A DNA stretch of 64,000 nucleotides, taken from contig CAUYUJ010020615.1 of NCBI GenBank assembly GCA_963575745.1, positions 191,001-255,000 of the forward strand, written 5' to 3'. Both the position numbers and the translations under genes were made by a program. The stretch comes from Prorocentrum cordatum (lineage: Eukaryota > Sar > Dinophyceae > Prorocentrales > Prorocentraceae). Positions 27,901 to 40,293 of the stretch are shown here, piece by piece; position 1 is the first letter of the stretch, and each line of letters begins with the position of its first letter. The notes beneath the pieces were generated by a model. The model was not told the origin of the DNA, did no database searches, and was given only the letters and a program-made list of their open reading frames with translations.

Positions 27901-28980
27901 CTGGCTTCCCAGCAACTCCAGGATTCCTTTCGGCGTTCGGATCCTCCTGTCGCCCGTGGCCTCCGACATGCGGTTGCCCACTCCGTTTGTTGGCTGTGGC
28001 CGCGAGTCTGGTGGGGCAGGCCGCGCTGGAGCAGTGGCCTGGATGTAGCGCCTCAAGGCTCCCAGGTACGCGTAGTGGGCGACATGCGCCCTCCCCCATC
28101 CGTCGCCTCCTCCTTCAGCTAGGTCGCTGATGCTCTAGCGATACAGCATGCGCGCTGGCCGTCCTCTGTTCCAGGACTCCTCCGCACAGCTCCTTCGCCA
28201 TCCCCCAGCTCTCCAGAGCGCTGGGCCCGACGCCCCCTCGGCGTTCCCTCACGAGCACCACCACCATCACCCCCCAGGAGGTGCATAGCGCAGGGTGTGC
28301 AAATGACGAACCAGCACTGCTCGTGGTCGTCGAGGTCAGCGCTGTCCGTCTAGCGAATCCACCCATTACATTAGCGTATCTGGTCAATCACTCCAACGCA
28401 CACCGCTGCCTTTCAACAGGCTGCCCTTGCGCGAATTCGACGCTGACCTTCATATCCAGGCCTAGAACTTAGACTCGATCAGCTGCAGCCACATCTACTC
28501 AGGCTCACTCGCATCCGGGCGCTCGTACAAGCGCACTCGCAACCATACCCATGATTGCTCGTGCCCGCTCATACAAGCACCCCACCACACTGAGGCAATC
28601 TATCTCGGCCACTCATACTCTGATCCGGAGACGCAGACCCTCTCATACTCAAACTCGCCCATACTCAGAGTCATTCGTGATTGCCCTCCCGACTGTGCAT
28701 ACTCAGACTCAATCTCGTCTAGACTCACTCAAAAACCAGCCGCTTGTGTTAAGACGACGGACCCAGCCATGGCGACCAGAGCCCTCCTGGAGGCTCAAGG
28801 AGGGCGACAGACAGACAAACAACTCGAACCGAACATCCCGTATATTGAATACAACCCTCTGTCCCTCCCTCCCTACCTACCTCCCCCGATCCTCGAAGAT
28901 AAATCCTCGGACGTAAATCCGAGATCCCCGAACATAAATCCTCCCTCCCTCCCTCCCTCCCTCCTCCCTTGCCGCCCCGA
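27901..28980. other. Low-complexity stretch, no gene
   Basis: From about 28490 the plus strand is rich in ACTCA/CATACTC and later CCTCCCT strings, typical of decayed simple repeats. Nothing coding is supported. Confidence 0.45.
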
Positions 28981-28994
28981 GCGGTGATCAACTG

Positions 28995-29385
28995 CAGCAG
29001 CGACGACGACGACGACGACGACAGCGAGGGAGGTGACGGCGGCGAAAGCAGCAGCGACAGCGACGACGCGGCGGCGACGACGGACCACGGCTGCGGAGAG
29101 CGGACACGACGACGACGACGACGACGACGACGCCGACGACGACGCCGACGCCGACGACGACGGCGACGACGGACGGCGCACGGCCGGCGGCCTTGCCGCG
29201 CCGCGTGGTGATCAGCTCCAGTGTCCCCCCGCGGGCGTCCACCTGCGCCTGGGCGGCCAGCCCGCCCTCCAGCGCCGCGGCGGCCAGCTCCTGCCGCCGG
29301 CACCGCCCAGGCCACAACCACAGCAACACCCCGACGGCGCCAACGACGACGACAACGGCGGCGACGACGGCAACGTCGGCGACGG

Positions 29386-29423
<38 letters not shown>

Positions 29424-29460
29424 GCGACGGCGACGAACACGACGGCGGCGACGACGGCAA

Positions 29461-29492
<32 letters not shown>

Positions 29493-29539
29493 GCGGCGAC
29501 GGCCGCAACGACGACGGCGACGACAGCGACGACAGCGCT

Positions 29540-29570
<31 letters not shown>

Positions 29571-29879
29571 CCGGCGACGGCGGCAGCGACGACGACTACG
29601 ACGGCGGCGGCGGCGCCCCGACGGCGGCGGCGGCGGACCGACGGCGGCGACGACGACGACGGCGGCGACGACGTCGACGACGGCGACGACGTCGACGTTG
29701 AAAACTGGCGAGGACGACGCCGCCGCCGGCGACGTTGACGACGTTGAAGACCGGCGGACGGACGCGCGACGACGAACGGCGGCGACGGCGACGACGACGA
29801 CGGACGACGACGACGCCGCCGAAAGACGGCAACGGACGACGACGACGACGACGACGACGACGAGGACGAGGACGATGAC

Positions 29880-29956
<77 letters not shown>

Positions 29957-29960
29957 CGGC
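28995..29960. repeat. (GAC)n / (GGC GAC)n array ending in (GAT)n
   Basis: GAC and GGC triplets dominate from 28995; 29878-29955 is an almost pure GAT run. All frames give Asp/Gly, Arg/Arg or Thr/Ala polymers, so none is a gene. Confidence 0.9.
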
Positions 29961-29970
29961 GGCGACCAAC
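29725..29970 (+). repeat. Left arm of a large inverted repeat
   Basis: Contains, in order, GCCGGCGACGTTGA, AAGACCGGCGGACGGACGCG, CGACGAACGGCGGCGACGG, GCCGCCGAAAGACG, then GAC and GAT runs and GGCGGCGACCAACGA. The same string in the same order is found on the opposite strand at 31184-31515. Confidence 0.75.
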
Positions 29971-29999
29971 GATCGACGACCAACGGCCGACGACGACGA

Positions 30000-31180
30000 A
30001 CGACGAATGACGTCGTCGTCGTCGACGACCACATCGTCGGCATCGGCATCCATGGCGATGGCGGCCCAGGTGGCGCCAAGCGGCCTCCTCCTGAAAGAAT
30101 TGGACGCATCAAAACGCCCGCCGCCCCCCCGCCAGAACCGCCTCCAGCGCGGCCTCGACGCGGCCAAAGAGGCGTTCAGCGGCCTTCACACGAGGCAGGG
30201 CTACGCACGCGAGGCCGGGAAGGAACGCGCGCCCGCGTGGCCCCGGTGGACGAAGCGCGACAGACGCGGGGCAGAAGACGGGGACGGGGTAGAAAGCGAC
30301 GGAAAAGAAGAGAAGCAACGCCGCTGGGCGGCGTCTTTGATCGAGTCGCCAGCTGCCGCCCCTCACGGGGGGGGCGATCAGTGGCGTTCGCGGTGTTCGC
30401 GGGGGGAACAAGCGGGGGCCGGCGCGTCGCGAGGGGCCCGGGCGGCACGGGTCGCTGCAAAACGCCCGCCCGCGCAAACCATCCGGCGCGAGCGGACAGC
30501 GGCGGCGAGGCAGCAGAGGCAGCGCGCTGCCGCCTGACCTGAGTGTCTGGTCTGCCCAGGTTGCAAGGCGGAGGCTCACGCGGCGTCGAATGAACCTCGC
30601 GACCAAGCGCCCAGGTTGGGCATCAGAAAACACGCGCCCTAAGCGCCGGCGCCGGGGTGGCCGCGAGCCCCCAAATTAGGCCGAGCGCCCATGATTGGAA
30701 CGAAGCATCGACGAAAGCCCACTTTGAGCCTCGATCGTCGAGCCACGGTCGACGACGGCGACGATTGCGACGACGATGACCGCGACGGCTACAACGACGA
30801 CGAATGCGACTACGACGAGCACGGCGACGACGAGGTCGACGAAAACGCATCAAAGGAGAAACGCACCTCCCAAGAGCCGGCGGCGGGGTCGCCGTGATCC
30901 CCCAGAGGCGCTGGCGTCCAGGATGGGAATGGAAAGACAGTGAAAATCCACCTGGACCTCGATCGCCGAGCGTCGTTGAACGACGGCTGCGAACAGGAGG
31001 GGGAAGAGCAGCGGCGGCAGCAGCAGCAGCAGGCGACGACGACGACGACGCCTGCGAAGACGACGACGACGACAAAGATCGCAGCGACGAGTGCGACGAT
31101 GGTGACACCTACGACGACCACCACGAAAGCGTATCCTGCGAGCCAGCGCTGGGGAAACCGCGACCCCCCAGGAGTAGCTC
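30000..31180. other. Spacer of the inverted repeat, no gene
   Basis: GC-rich sequence with GAC-rich patches. No supported coding region. Confidence 0.4.
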
Positions 31181-31183
31181 GCT

Positions 31184-31515
<332 letters not shown>

Positions 31516-32325
31516 TCGTCCTCCTCCTCCGCCTCCTCCTCCGACGGCGCCATCGCCGTTGCCGTCGCCGTCGTCGTCTTAGTGTGAAGTCTTGCATCCG
31601 ACCCGCGAGCTTCAAGATGCAGGGGTCTTGGATTATTTCAAGAGGTTCCTGGGGACGACTTACGATTTGGAAGGGCAGAACTTACAATGTCATTGTCACT
31701 CTGTTTCTTTCACCTTCTTCTCAACCCCTTCCCCACGCAGGGATGCGCCCGGCGGTGGCCAGCACCGCCTGGCGGCGCCCAGTGGCAGGCCCAGCGCCGC
31801 TGGCGGTGGCCGGCGGCAGGCGGGCGGTGACACGGGCGCGCGCGACGTGCGCGCGGGCGCGGGCGCGGGCGCGAGCGCGGCGTCGTCGTCGTCGCCCCTG
31901 CCGCCGCCCGATGGGGCTGGGTTGCGGGTCCAAGGCCTCCTGGATGTTCGTTTGGGGGTCTCTTGGGAGGTTTCTCGTCGGGCTCTTGGAAGCTGTTTTG
32001 AAGCTTCCTGGGGGGCCGTTCTGGGGCCTCTTAGGATTTTTGTTTAATCATCTTGGGGAAGGGTCTTGTCTAGCAGAAGGTGCCGCACAGCAGGTGGGGC
32101 ACACCTAGCACCAATTCGCCGGCCCAACGGGCCAGGGCGTGCTAAGATCTCCGGTAACTGGTTAACAGTATTAACAGTATTTCTAGTTCGCGCGCGCGGG
32201 GCGGCCCCTGGGGGTCCCCCGGCGAAAAGTACCCCGACCAACGCCCGGTCGCCGCCCGACCGCCGCCCGACCAAGTCTACTCAGAGATGGTTTTCCTTCT
32301 GGGTGCGGCCTCTCAGGCTCCCCAG
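31516..32325. other. Unique-looking stretch with one stray satellite unit
   Basis: No gene seen. Bases about 32045-32112 match one unit of the satellite that resumes at 33150, so the satellite was once continuous or has been copied. 32113-33140 would then be an insertion. Confidence 0.45.
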
Positions 32326-32329
32326 AGCG

Positions 32330-32960
32330 CGCTCAGAGTGCCCCAAGAGGCCCCCAAGACTGCCCAAGAGGCCCCCGAGACGCCCAAAGAGCGCTCGAAG
32401 ACGCCGAAGATGACCCCAAGACGGCCCAAAAGGCCCCCAAGACAGCCCAAGAGGCCTCCAAGACGCCCCAAGAGCCTTCCAAGAGGCCTCCGAAGAGAGC
32501 CCCAAGAGGCCAAAATCGTTGATTTTCATTGGTTTTTTCTATGTTTTTTGTGTTCTGGCTTTTTCGGCTTCCGGACGCTCCAAGACGGCCCAAGAGGCCC
32601 CCAAGACCGCTCCAAGACGGCCCACGAAGCTCCCAAGACGGCGCCGAAACGACCCAAGAGAGCCCTCAAGACGGCCCAAGTGCCGCCCAAGACGGACCAA
32701 GAGGCCCCAAGACGGGCCCAAGAGGGACTCAGGAGGGATACCGAGAACTCAAAAATGGAGCCCTCCGTCCCAGAAGGCGCCCAGGAGGTCCCAAAGAGGC
32801 CCCAAGAGGCCTCCAAGAGGCCCCAAGATGTCGCCAAGAGGCCCCAGGAGACTCCCAGGAGGCCCAAAAGAAGCCCCAGAAGGCTTCAAACATGTCTCCC
32901 AGGCGCCCCCGAACGGCCTCTCAACAGACCCCAAGAGGCCCCCCAAAGAAGCATCTTGAC
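32330..32960. repeat. Minisatellite of CCAAGAGGCCC / CCAAGACGGCCC units
   Basis: Imperfect units of about 11-24 bp; translates as Pro/Arg/Lys polymers. A related string recurs at 63710-63800. Confidence 0.8.
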
Positions 32961-33149
32961 GACGACTCTATTTCGCCCCATCGAGAGACGACCCCCAGGG
33001 AACTGCTTCACCATCAAAACTCCCCACGCAACGCGTCCGAACGACACCCGCCCCCAAGAGCGCAACATGGGCAACGAACACACAGACAAAAACCAGCGAT
33101 GCCATATCACGGGCCGGCGGAATGAGCGAAGCGATTCAATAATTATGTT

Positions 33150-34915
33150 GAATCAACTTAAGGCGGGTTCTTTCCTATCAGAGGGTGCCGCACACCAGAG
33201 GGGCATGTCTAGCACCAAGGATTCTTTTTTATCAACTTGGCGAGACGTCTTGCCTAGCATGGGGTGCCGCACAGCAAAAGGGCATGTCTAGCACCAGAGA
33301 CTCTGTTGAGGGGTCTTGCCTAGCAGAAGGTGCGGCACAGCAAAGGGGCTCACTTTGGAGATGCTGCCGCACAGCAGATGGGGCACATCTAGCACCAAGG
33401 ATTCTTTGTTTAATCCACTTGGGTAGGGGTCTTGTCTAGCAGAAGATGTCGCACAACAGATGGGGAACGCCTAGTACCAAAGACTATCTTGTTTACAACT
33501 TGAGAAGGGCTCTTGCCTATCAGAGGGTGCCGCACAGCAGATGGGGCACGACTAGCACCAAGGATTCTTTGTTTATCAACTTTACGAGGGATCTTGCCTA
33601 GCGGAGGTTGCCGCACAGCAAAAGGGCATGTCTAGCACGAGAGACTCTGTTCAAATTAATTTGGGGAGGGGTCTTGCCTAGCAGAAGGTGCGGTACAACA
33701 AAGGGGCTCATCTTGGAGATGGTGCCACCCAGCAGGTGGGGCACGCCTAGCACCAAGGATTTAGTTTATCACCGTTGGGAAAAGATTGTGCCGATCAGAG
33801 GGTGCCGAACAGCAACAGGGCATGTCTAGCACCAGAGACTCTGTTCAAATTAATTTGGGGAGGGGTCTTGCCTAGCAGAAGGTGCAGCACAGCAAAAGGG
33901 CTCACCTTGGAGATGGTGCCGCACAGCAGGTGGGGCACGCCTAGCACCAAGGATTCGTAATAATCAACTTTGGGAGGGCTCTTGCCTAACAAAGGGTGCC
34001 ACACAACAGATGGGGCACGTCTAGCACCAAGGACTCTGCTGTAATCAACTTGGGGAGGGGTCTTGCCTAGCAGAAGGTGCCGCACAGCACATGGGGCACG
34101 CCTAGCACCAAGGATTCGTGTGTAAACAACTTGGGGAGGGGTCTTGCCTAGCAGAAGGTGCCGCACAACAGGTGGGGCACGCCTAGCACAAAGGTTTATG
34201 TGTTAATCAACTTGGCGAAAAGGTCTCGCCTATCAGAGGGCGCCGCACAGCAAAGGGCACATCTAGCACCAAGCATTCTGTTTTAATCAACTTGGCGAGG
34301 AATATTGCCTAGCTGAAGGTGTCGCACAACAGATGGGGCACGCCTAGCAACAAGGATTTTGATATTGATCAACTTTGGAGGGCTCTTGTCTAGCAGAGGG
34401 TGCCGCACAGCAGATGGAGCACGCCTAACACCAAGCATTCTTTTGTCAGTCAAGTTGGGGAGGGCCACTGCCTAGCAGAGGGTGCCACACAGCAGATGGG
34501 GCACGTCTAGCACCAAGCATTATGTTGTTATCAACTTGGGGAGGGCTCTTGCCTAGCAGAACACATCTAGCACCAAGGATTCTGTTGTAATCAACTTGGG
34601 GGAGGGGTCTTGCCTAGCAGAGTGTGCCGCACAGCAAATGGGGCACGTCTAACATCAAAGTTCGTTTCATCAACTTGGGGAGGTTTCCTGCCTAGCAGAG
34701 GGTGCCGCACAGCAGATGGGGCATCTCTAGCACCAAAGTTTCTTTTCTAATCAACTTGGGGAGGGGTCCTCCGGGAGGGGTCTTGCCCAGCAGAGGGTGT
34801 TGCACAGCATCTGGGGCATGTATAGCACCAACGATTATGTTTTTATCAAATTGGGGAGGGGTCTTCCCTAGCAGAGGGCGTCGCGCAACAGATGGGGCAC
34901 GTGTTGTGTTGGACA
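33150..34915. repeat. ~80-90-bp satellite array, about 20 units
   Basis: Each unit carries GGGTCTTGCCTAGCAGAAGG, TGCCGCACAGCAGATGGGGC and CTAGCACCAAGGATTC, then an AT-rich TTTATCAACTTGGGGAGG. Unit length varies from about 77 to 105 bp. No gene. Confidence 0.9.
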
Positions 34916-34984
34916 TGGAAAACGTCAAATATAATTGCATTTCCAAGTTCCAATTGGGAAGAGAGCGCGTTGAGTACTGAGCTT

Positions 34985-35800
34985 GGTGAAAAGAAGAAAC
35001 ATCCTCACCCGGAACCGCGTCTTCACCAGGAATAGCGTCTTCACCGGGAATAGCGTTTTGACTGGGAATAGCGTTTTCACTGGGAATAGCGTCTTCACCG
35101 GGAAAAGCGCCTTCACCGGAAATCGCATCTTCACAAGAAGATATAGCGTCTTCACAGGGAACAGCGTCTTTAGCGTCGTCATAAGGAATAGCGTCTTCAC
35201 CCGGAAAAGCGTCCTCACCCAGAATAGCGTCTTCACCGGGAATAGCGTCTTCACAGGGAATAGCGCTTTCACCAAGAACAGCGTCTTCACCGGGAATCGC
35301 GTCTTCACCAGGAATAGCGTGTCACAGGGGATAGCGTCTTCACAAGGAATAGCGTCTTCACCGGGAATAGCGTTTTCACCCCGAATAGCGTCTTCACCCC
35401 GAAAAGCGTCTTCTTCACCCGAAATGACATCTTCACACGGAATAGCGTCTTCACCGGGAATAGCGTCTTCACCGGGAATAGCGTCTTCACCCGGAAAAGC
35501 GTCTTCACCCAGAATAGCGTCTTCACCCGAAATAGCGTCTTCACCAGGAATAGCGTCTTCACAGGGAATGTCGCATTTATCGGTAAAGTGCTGTATGTGT
35601 CCGCAGAACGCGTCTTCACAGGGAATAGCGTCTTCACCGGGAATAGCGTCTTCACCGGGCACAGCGTCTTCACAGGGAATAGCGTCTTCACCCGGAATAG
35701 CGTCTCCACCGGGAATAGCGTCTTCACCGGGAATAGCGTCTTCATAAGGAATAGCGTGTTCACGGGGACGCGTCTTCACAAGGAATAGCGTCTTCAAATC
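34985..35800. repeat. 18-bp tandem array, about 45 units
   Basis: Unit GCGTCTTCACCGGGAATA with variants (CAGGGA, CCCGGA, CAAGGA). Being a multiple of three it keeps six-residue repeats open in several frames (SSPGIA on plus, EDAIPG on minus). There are no conserved-length unique spacers, so it is not a CRISPR array. Confidence 0.95.
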
Positions 35801-35839
35801 GTGTGTTCGGCGCCGGCTCGAATGTGGAACCGCGATTGC

Positions 35840-36120
35840 CGGGGCAACGTATGTATATATATATAGAGAGATGTGCACAAACGGAGACACATGCATACAT
35901 ACATTCGTACACATACACATACAGCGTGAATAGTAGGATCGTATACGTCACCATACGTATGCGTATGCAAGTATGTGTATACATACACACACGTATCGTG
36001 GCGCATATTTGTATACACATATGCATATACATACATGGTATATATACATCTGTCGATCTAAATGTATACACAAATGCATTCATGTGTGGATGTGCGTTTG
36101 TATTCACTGGTGGATGTGCA
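35840..36120. repeat. TACATA/ACACAT-rich tract
   Basis: AT-rich alternating purine-pyrimidine sequence, including TATATATATATAGAGAG and many CATACA strings. It stands out from the GC-rich surroundings. Confidence 0.75.
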
Positions 36121-36710
36121 CATGCCTAGACCTACGTGTGAGCAGATGCAGACATGTGTGTAGTACAACGCCGTCTGATGAGTGTGCAACGAGCCAACCG
36201 AATCTTCAAAACGCGAACGACCTGCTAGAGTGCAGCAGACGAACAGCTGACAAGTAAGCATAATCATAGTTGTGACACCTTCTACATGTGAGGGTGTCTG
36301 ATACACCAGCGTGTTGGACGCACAGGGGTATTTTTCGAAACTGGGTTCGAAACTAGTCGCACAAGCATGTCTGAGCATCATTCAACTGAATTGCCGATTG
36401 AACTATTCGTTAGGCAAACGGTCAGGTACAATTCAGTCGGCAACCAGTGCAGCTCATGTAAAGTATTGTGTAGAGGTAGATGGATTATGCGCTTGGCGAA
36501 TTCAAACATGAAAAAAAGATGTACGTAACGATATTCAGTCATGTTCAGCCTGTTTGACAATTGCGAAAGAGCACGACCAAGACACTGCCGAAGGCGCAAT
36601 ACCACTGCCTGATAGGAAAGTGCCTCTTCGCCAGGCGCTGGCTTGCGATAAAGAATCTGCGTGCAGCTTCAAGAACCCTGAGCGAGAAAGAACTTCTCAT
36701 TTGGTGTACG

Positions 36711-37316
36711 TCATTTGCTATGCACTTCTGATCCCCGTGTCTCGGGGCGTCGGATGTCTTGGATTGGCGCTTGTCTATGCAACACTCGGCCTGACTCTCG
36801 GCGACACCCCTGCAACCCCACCAGCGTTGCTGCACAAGGAGTCGAACCCAAAGAGGCCTCCACGGCCATCAGAGACAGCGGTTGTCTTACTTGTGGCACT
36901 CTGCTGTTAGCAGCCTGCGATGGTCGTGCACAGACAGATTCTCTGCAAGGTGAGAGCAACCTATCCAAAACGTCCTCCAGCGACTCGGGCGAACCTTTGA
37001 GCTTGCCCCAGAAGTACTCCGTGTCGCCACCATCCTCCTCGAGCCCTTCCAGCAACAGCATCGGCAGCTCCACCTTCGCCCAAGCAGGACGTGGAGAGAG
37101 GCAAATGCGGAGATCGGGGTGCTTTGACGTGAAAACAAGGGCTTGGACGCCCGACATGGGTACTTGGAAAATGGGTAGAATGCCCAACAACCAATGCTGT
37201 CCAAAAACGACGGCGGCCACTTTTGGGCAGGCGGCCTCCTGTCTCGGATGGACAACGCCCGCGGCGGCGCGGACAGCGAGTCGTGCTCGAAACGAACAAG
37301 AACGGTTGTTGGACAT
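36711..37316 (-). CDS. Possible coding exon, unrecognised
   Basis: The part about 36950-37180 on the minus strand reads VQALVFTSKHPDLRICLSPR, WAKVELPMLLLEGLEEDGGD and YFWGKLKGSPESLEDVLDRL, with a normal mix of residues and helix-like periodicity, unlike the frames around it. I find no domain, no splice-site certainty and no continuation. The plus strand is also open (36715-37764) but is Ser/Pro-rich and less convincing. Weak call. Confidence 0.2.
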   Translation of the reverse strand: MSNNRSCSFRARLAVRAAAGVVHPRQEAACPKVAAVVFGQHWLLGILPIFQVPMSGVQALVFTSKHPDLRICLSPRPAWAKVELPMLLLEGLEEDGGDTEYFWGKLKGSPESLEDVLDRLLSPCRESVCARPSQAANSRVPQVRQPLSLMAVEASLGSTPCAATLVGLQGCRRESGRVLHRQAPIQDIRRPETRGSEVHSK

Positions 37317-38104
37317 TGTACCCAGTCATTCCGTACCCGTTCCGCTCGTGCCCGAAAGGGATACCGAGGGCATCGGCTCCTCGACCCGGGAGCTTTCCTC
37401 AGGACCAGCTTCATCCCGATTCGTTGCGGACGGCGCCAGGGCCCAGGGAAGGCCCCAGGAGGCCAAAAACTGTGAGAAAACTCGGGGCACCCTGCCCCCA
37501 AGATCCTGCCAGACCCTGGACAGAAGAACATCCTTCAATAACATGAGACCATCCGCCTGTCAAACTGAAGAACACTCGAGGGTACCCTCCCCCTGGATAC
37601 ACAAAAAAACAACAAGCACGAATAACATCAGGGTACCCCCCCCCGAGCCGAACCTCGCTCTTACGATTCGGCCAGACCGTACATTTGCGAAAGTCTCCAG
37701 GGGCCCCAGGGAGCCCCAGAGGCCTCCGGAGGTCCCCCAGGGACCCTCCATCGTGGTTGCCTGAGAACGCATCGCGGGACTGGAAGGTGAAGCATCTGCA
37801 GTGGCGACGGCAGCTCGGCCATCGACTTCATAAAAAGGGCACCAGTTACCACTTCTGTCCGACACTGTCCCTCAACATTTCGAGCCACTTATTGCAGCTA
37901 CTCACCGCGGATGTCGGCAGCGTAAGAGTCGGCGAGACGTCCCTTCCACAAGAAGGGTCGAGCAGAAGGATCGATGTTTTTGGACGCTTCAATTACTTGT
38001 TGAATATGATGGCAACTTTGGAGGCCTTCGCAACCATGGGGAGCTTCGGGGACCCCTGGAACAAACGGACCTGCACGGCCACGAAACGTCTAACAAGCAC
38101 CGCG

Positions 38105-38252
38105 CACACAAAAAAAGCCACCCTGGAAAACCCGAGGGTTGGGGGAGAGCGCGGGGAGCGTTGCTCGTTGGGTAGGCACGCGCCCGCGCGGGGGGCGAGC
38201 GACGCACTCGTCGCTCGCCGCTCCCCGCGGGAGCGCGCGGGTGCAGCGACAC
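38105..38252 (-). repeat. Split direct repeat B2
   Basis: Copy of B1 on the far side of A2, separated from it by about 38 bp. It marks the 3' end of the element. Confidence 0.85.
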
Positions 38253-38290
38253 CACGCGCCCCGCCCCAACCAAAGGCGCGGCGAAGGGCG

Positions 38291-38634
38291 AGGGGAAACA
38301 GAAGCCGTTACAGCGGCCCGACCACGCGCGCACCGAGGGCGCCGGCCACGCGTTCGGCCGAAAAGCGCCCACGGGGCGGCGCGTGCGACGCGGGGGTATA
38401 TTTACCCTTTCCCCACCGCAGGGAGACGCGGGCAAGGAACACGAACAAGACGAGGAACACGAATTCCATGAAGACCTAGGGCGAGGCAACCCAAACGCAC
38501 CCCCCCCAACCGAACCCAGGCCGCCCCGCCAGGCAACGCGGCGAACCGCGGCGCCAGCGGCGGGGCGGCTGTGGGAAATGGTTCCCAGGTCCGCGTTTTG
38601 TGACACCGAACAAAACTGCGCTGCGTTCTCGCCC
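38291..38634 (-). repeat. Split direct repeat A2
   Basis: Copy of A1, lying between B1 and B2 at the 3' end. Differences from A1 are scattered substitutions and small indels, so the two have diverged since insertion. Confidence 0.85.
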
Positions 38635-38779
38635 ACAAAAGACGCCACCCTGGAAAACCCGAGGGTCGGGGGGAGAGCGCGGGGAGCGTCGCTCGTTGGG
38701 TAGGCACGCGCCCGCGCGGGGGGCGAGCGACGCACTCGTCGCTCGCCGCTCCCCGCGGGAGCGCGCGGGCGCAGCGACG
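38633..38779 (-). repeat. Split direct repeat B1
   Basis: About 145 bp, starting at the edge of A2 and following the recombinase gene. Matches B2 with only a few differences; both contain CACCCTGGAAAACCCGAGGG and GCGAGCGACGCACTCGTCGC. Confidence 0.85.
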
Positions 38780-38860
38780 CCCAAGGCCCTTGCTGCGCCG
38801 GCGCGCGAGGAAAACCCAACGCTGTTCTCGCCGAAGGTGCTGTTGAGGATCACAGCCATC

Positions 38861-39659
38861 TCAGCCCTTGTCTTCGCCGCTGGACGAAGCGCAGCCGCGC
38901 GCTTCCCTGACGGCGCTGCCCTCAAGCGCATCCCTTTCTAAATATGACAGGAAGGCGGCGGGCCGCCAATCTCCGGCGCGAAGAATGTCGGCCAGCCGCG
39001 AGCCACGCACCGCCATGTCCTGGGCGTGGCCCCGACGAAAATCGCGGGTGCGATAGGCATCGCGCCGCGGCACCCCGAGCTCTCGCAGGGCCGCTCTCAA
39101 CGCCGACAGGACAGCGCCCGGGCGGAAGCCCGCGAAAGGCTGCTGGGAGGTGCTTTCGGCGCAGAATTTGCCCAGCGCGTGCACGGGGCACGTTGATGGA
39201 CTGCGCGCGCACCAGCACGCACGCGCCATCGCGAGCGGCGTGGCGCGATTCTTGCGCCAAAGCAAAGTCAGCGAGAACGAGCCATCACGCAATAGGAGGG
39301 AGCTCTTCGGCTCGACCGCCCGCGGCGGATCGCAGTCCCGAGCGACGAACGTCGGCAGTGCTTCCGACGGCAATCGCAACAGGAATATGTACGCCGTCAA
39401 GAAAAGCATCTGCAGCTCGCGCCCCGACTGGTGGCGTTCGAGATGCCTCGGTAATATGGTTGAGGTGCGCCTCTCAAATAAACATCTTGGGCCTGGCATG
39501 CCAAGTGTTTTGCGCTTGCACCGCGCGAGCGGCGCGCTCGACTGCCGGGTCGCTCAGCGCGTCCGGCGGGACGCGCAACAGGATGCAGACTAATCTGACG
39601 CGCGAAATATAGTTGTCGAATCGTTCCTTTGCAGCGGAAGCGCGTGCTCCACAATGCAA
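38861..39659 (-). CDS. Tyrosine recombinase of the retroelement
   Basis: Joins the circular cDNA to the genome by strand exchange through a catalytic Tyr. The N-terminal SAM-like part lies in 39659-39474 (ERFDNYISRVRLVCILLRVP, ALSDPAVERAARAVQAQN); a frame change near 39480 leads to the catalytic part. There LFLTAYIFLLRLPSEALP holds the first Arg and the Glu, YRTRDFRRGHAQDMAVRG is the H-x-x-R box, and AGDWRPAAFLSYLERDA has the Trp and the nucleophile Tyr (38942-38944). In the box the His is Arg (39044-39046, CGC where CAC is expected), so activity is doubtful. It ends just before B1. Confidence 0.8.
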
Positions 39660-39756
39660 GGCCCTCGGGCGACGGCGGAGCCGCTTCCCCCGCGTCGCAG
39701 CCGAGCACGGTCATGGCGAAAGTCGCCCGGCAGCGGAAGGCGCTGACTACGCTGGG

Positions 39757-40293
39757 CTACGTTTTCGGGCAGCTGCCCAGAATCGCGGCAACTCGGGCCG
39801 AATTCGACCATTCGCTGAAGCTGCGCTGGGCAAGCCCCTGCCGCAGGGCCTCGACTTCACGGCGGGGGCCCGCGCGCGGCTCGATAGTGCACCGGCGCGC
39901 TATGCTGACGGCCAGCTCAAGGTCCCGCACAGCACCGCAAGCCGCTGCAAGCTCATCGCACTTGGCAGCGCGCCGCCTGGCAGGGCGACTGCGGCTGCGG
40001 CGCGCGCGCTGGTGCACGTCGGGTGCAGGCGGAGGTTCGTCCTTCGCGCCGCGCGCGACGGCAGGTGGCTTCTTGGCTTCGTTAATTAACGCTGTCAGCG
40101 CTACGCGCAGGGCGTCAGGGCTGACGCCTCGTTCCCCTTCTGCCGCAGGCGCGGTTTCCAACCAATCGACGCGCGCGAGCTGCAGATCTCTGAGCTGCGT
40201 TATGTCTTGGCGCCTCAGCAATTCGATCAACGCCAATGTAACCATGGGTGAAAGCTCTGGCAAGACGCCGCGGACCTCATGAAACAACGTCAT
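39757..40293 (-). CDS. Linker between RNase H and recombinase, unrecognised
   Basis: Protein-like at the start (LSPMVTLALIELLRRQDITQLRDLQLARVDWLE), then VSPDALRVALTALINEAKKP and a basic, Ala/Arg-rich section. The position is where some DIRS elements carry a methyltransferase, but I see no such motif. Function unknown. Confidence 0.45.
   Translation of the reverse strand: MTLFHEVRGVLPELSPMVTLALIELLRRQDITQLRDLQLARVDWLETAPAAEGERGVSPDALRVALTALINEAKKPPAVARGAKDEPPPAPDVHQRARRSRSRPARRRAAKCDELAAACGAVRDLELAVSIARRCTIEPRAGPRREVEALRQGLAQRSFSEWSNSARVAAILGSCPKT

Noticed and set aside
24500-28140. Several 200-420-residue frames on the minus strand as genes
   Set aside because: Composition follows the local GC bias, the frames overlap on both strands and no domain is visible, apart from weak LINE-like strings noted separately.
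34985-35800. CRISPR array
   Set aside because: The 18-bp repeats are contiguous, with no unique spacers of constant length, in a eukaryotic genome.
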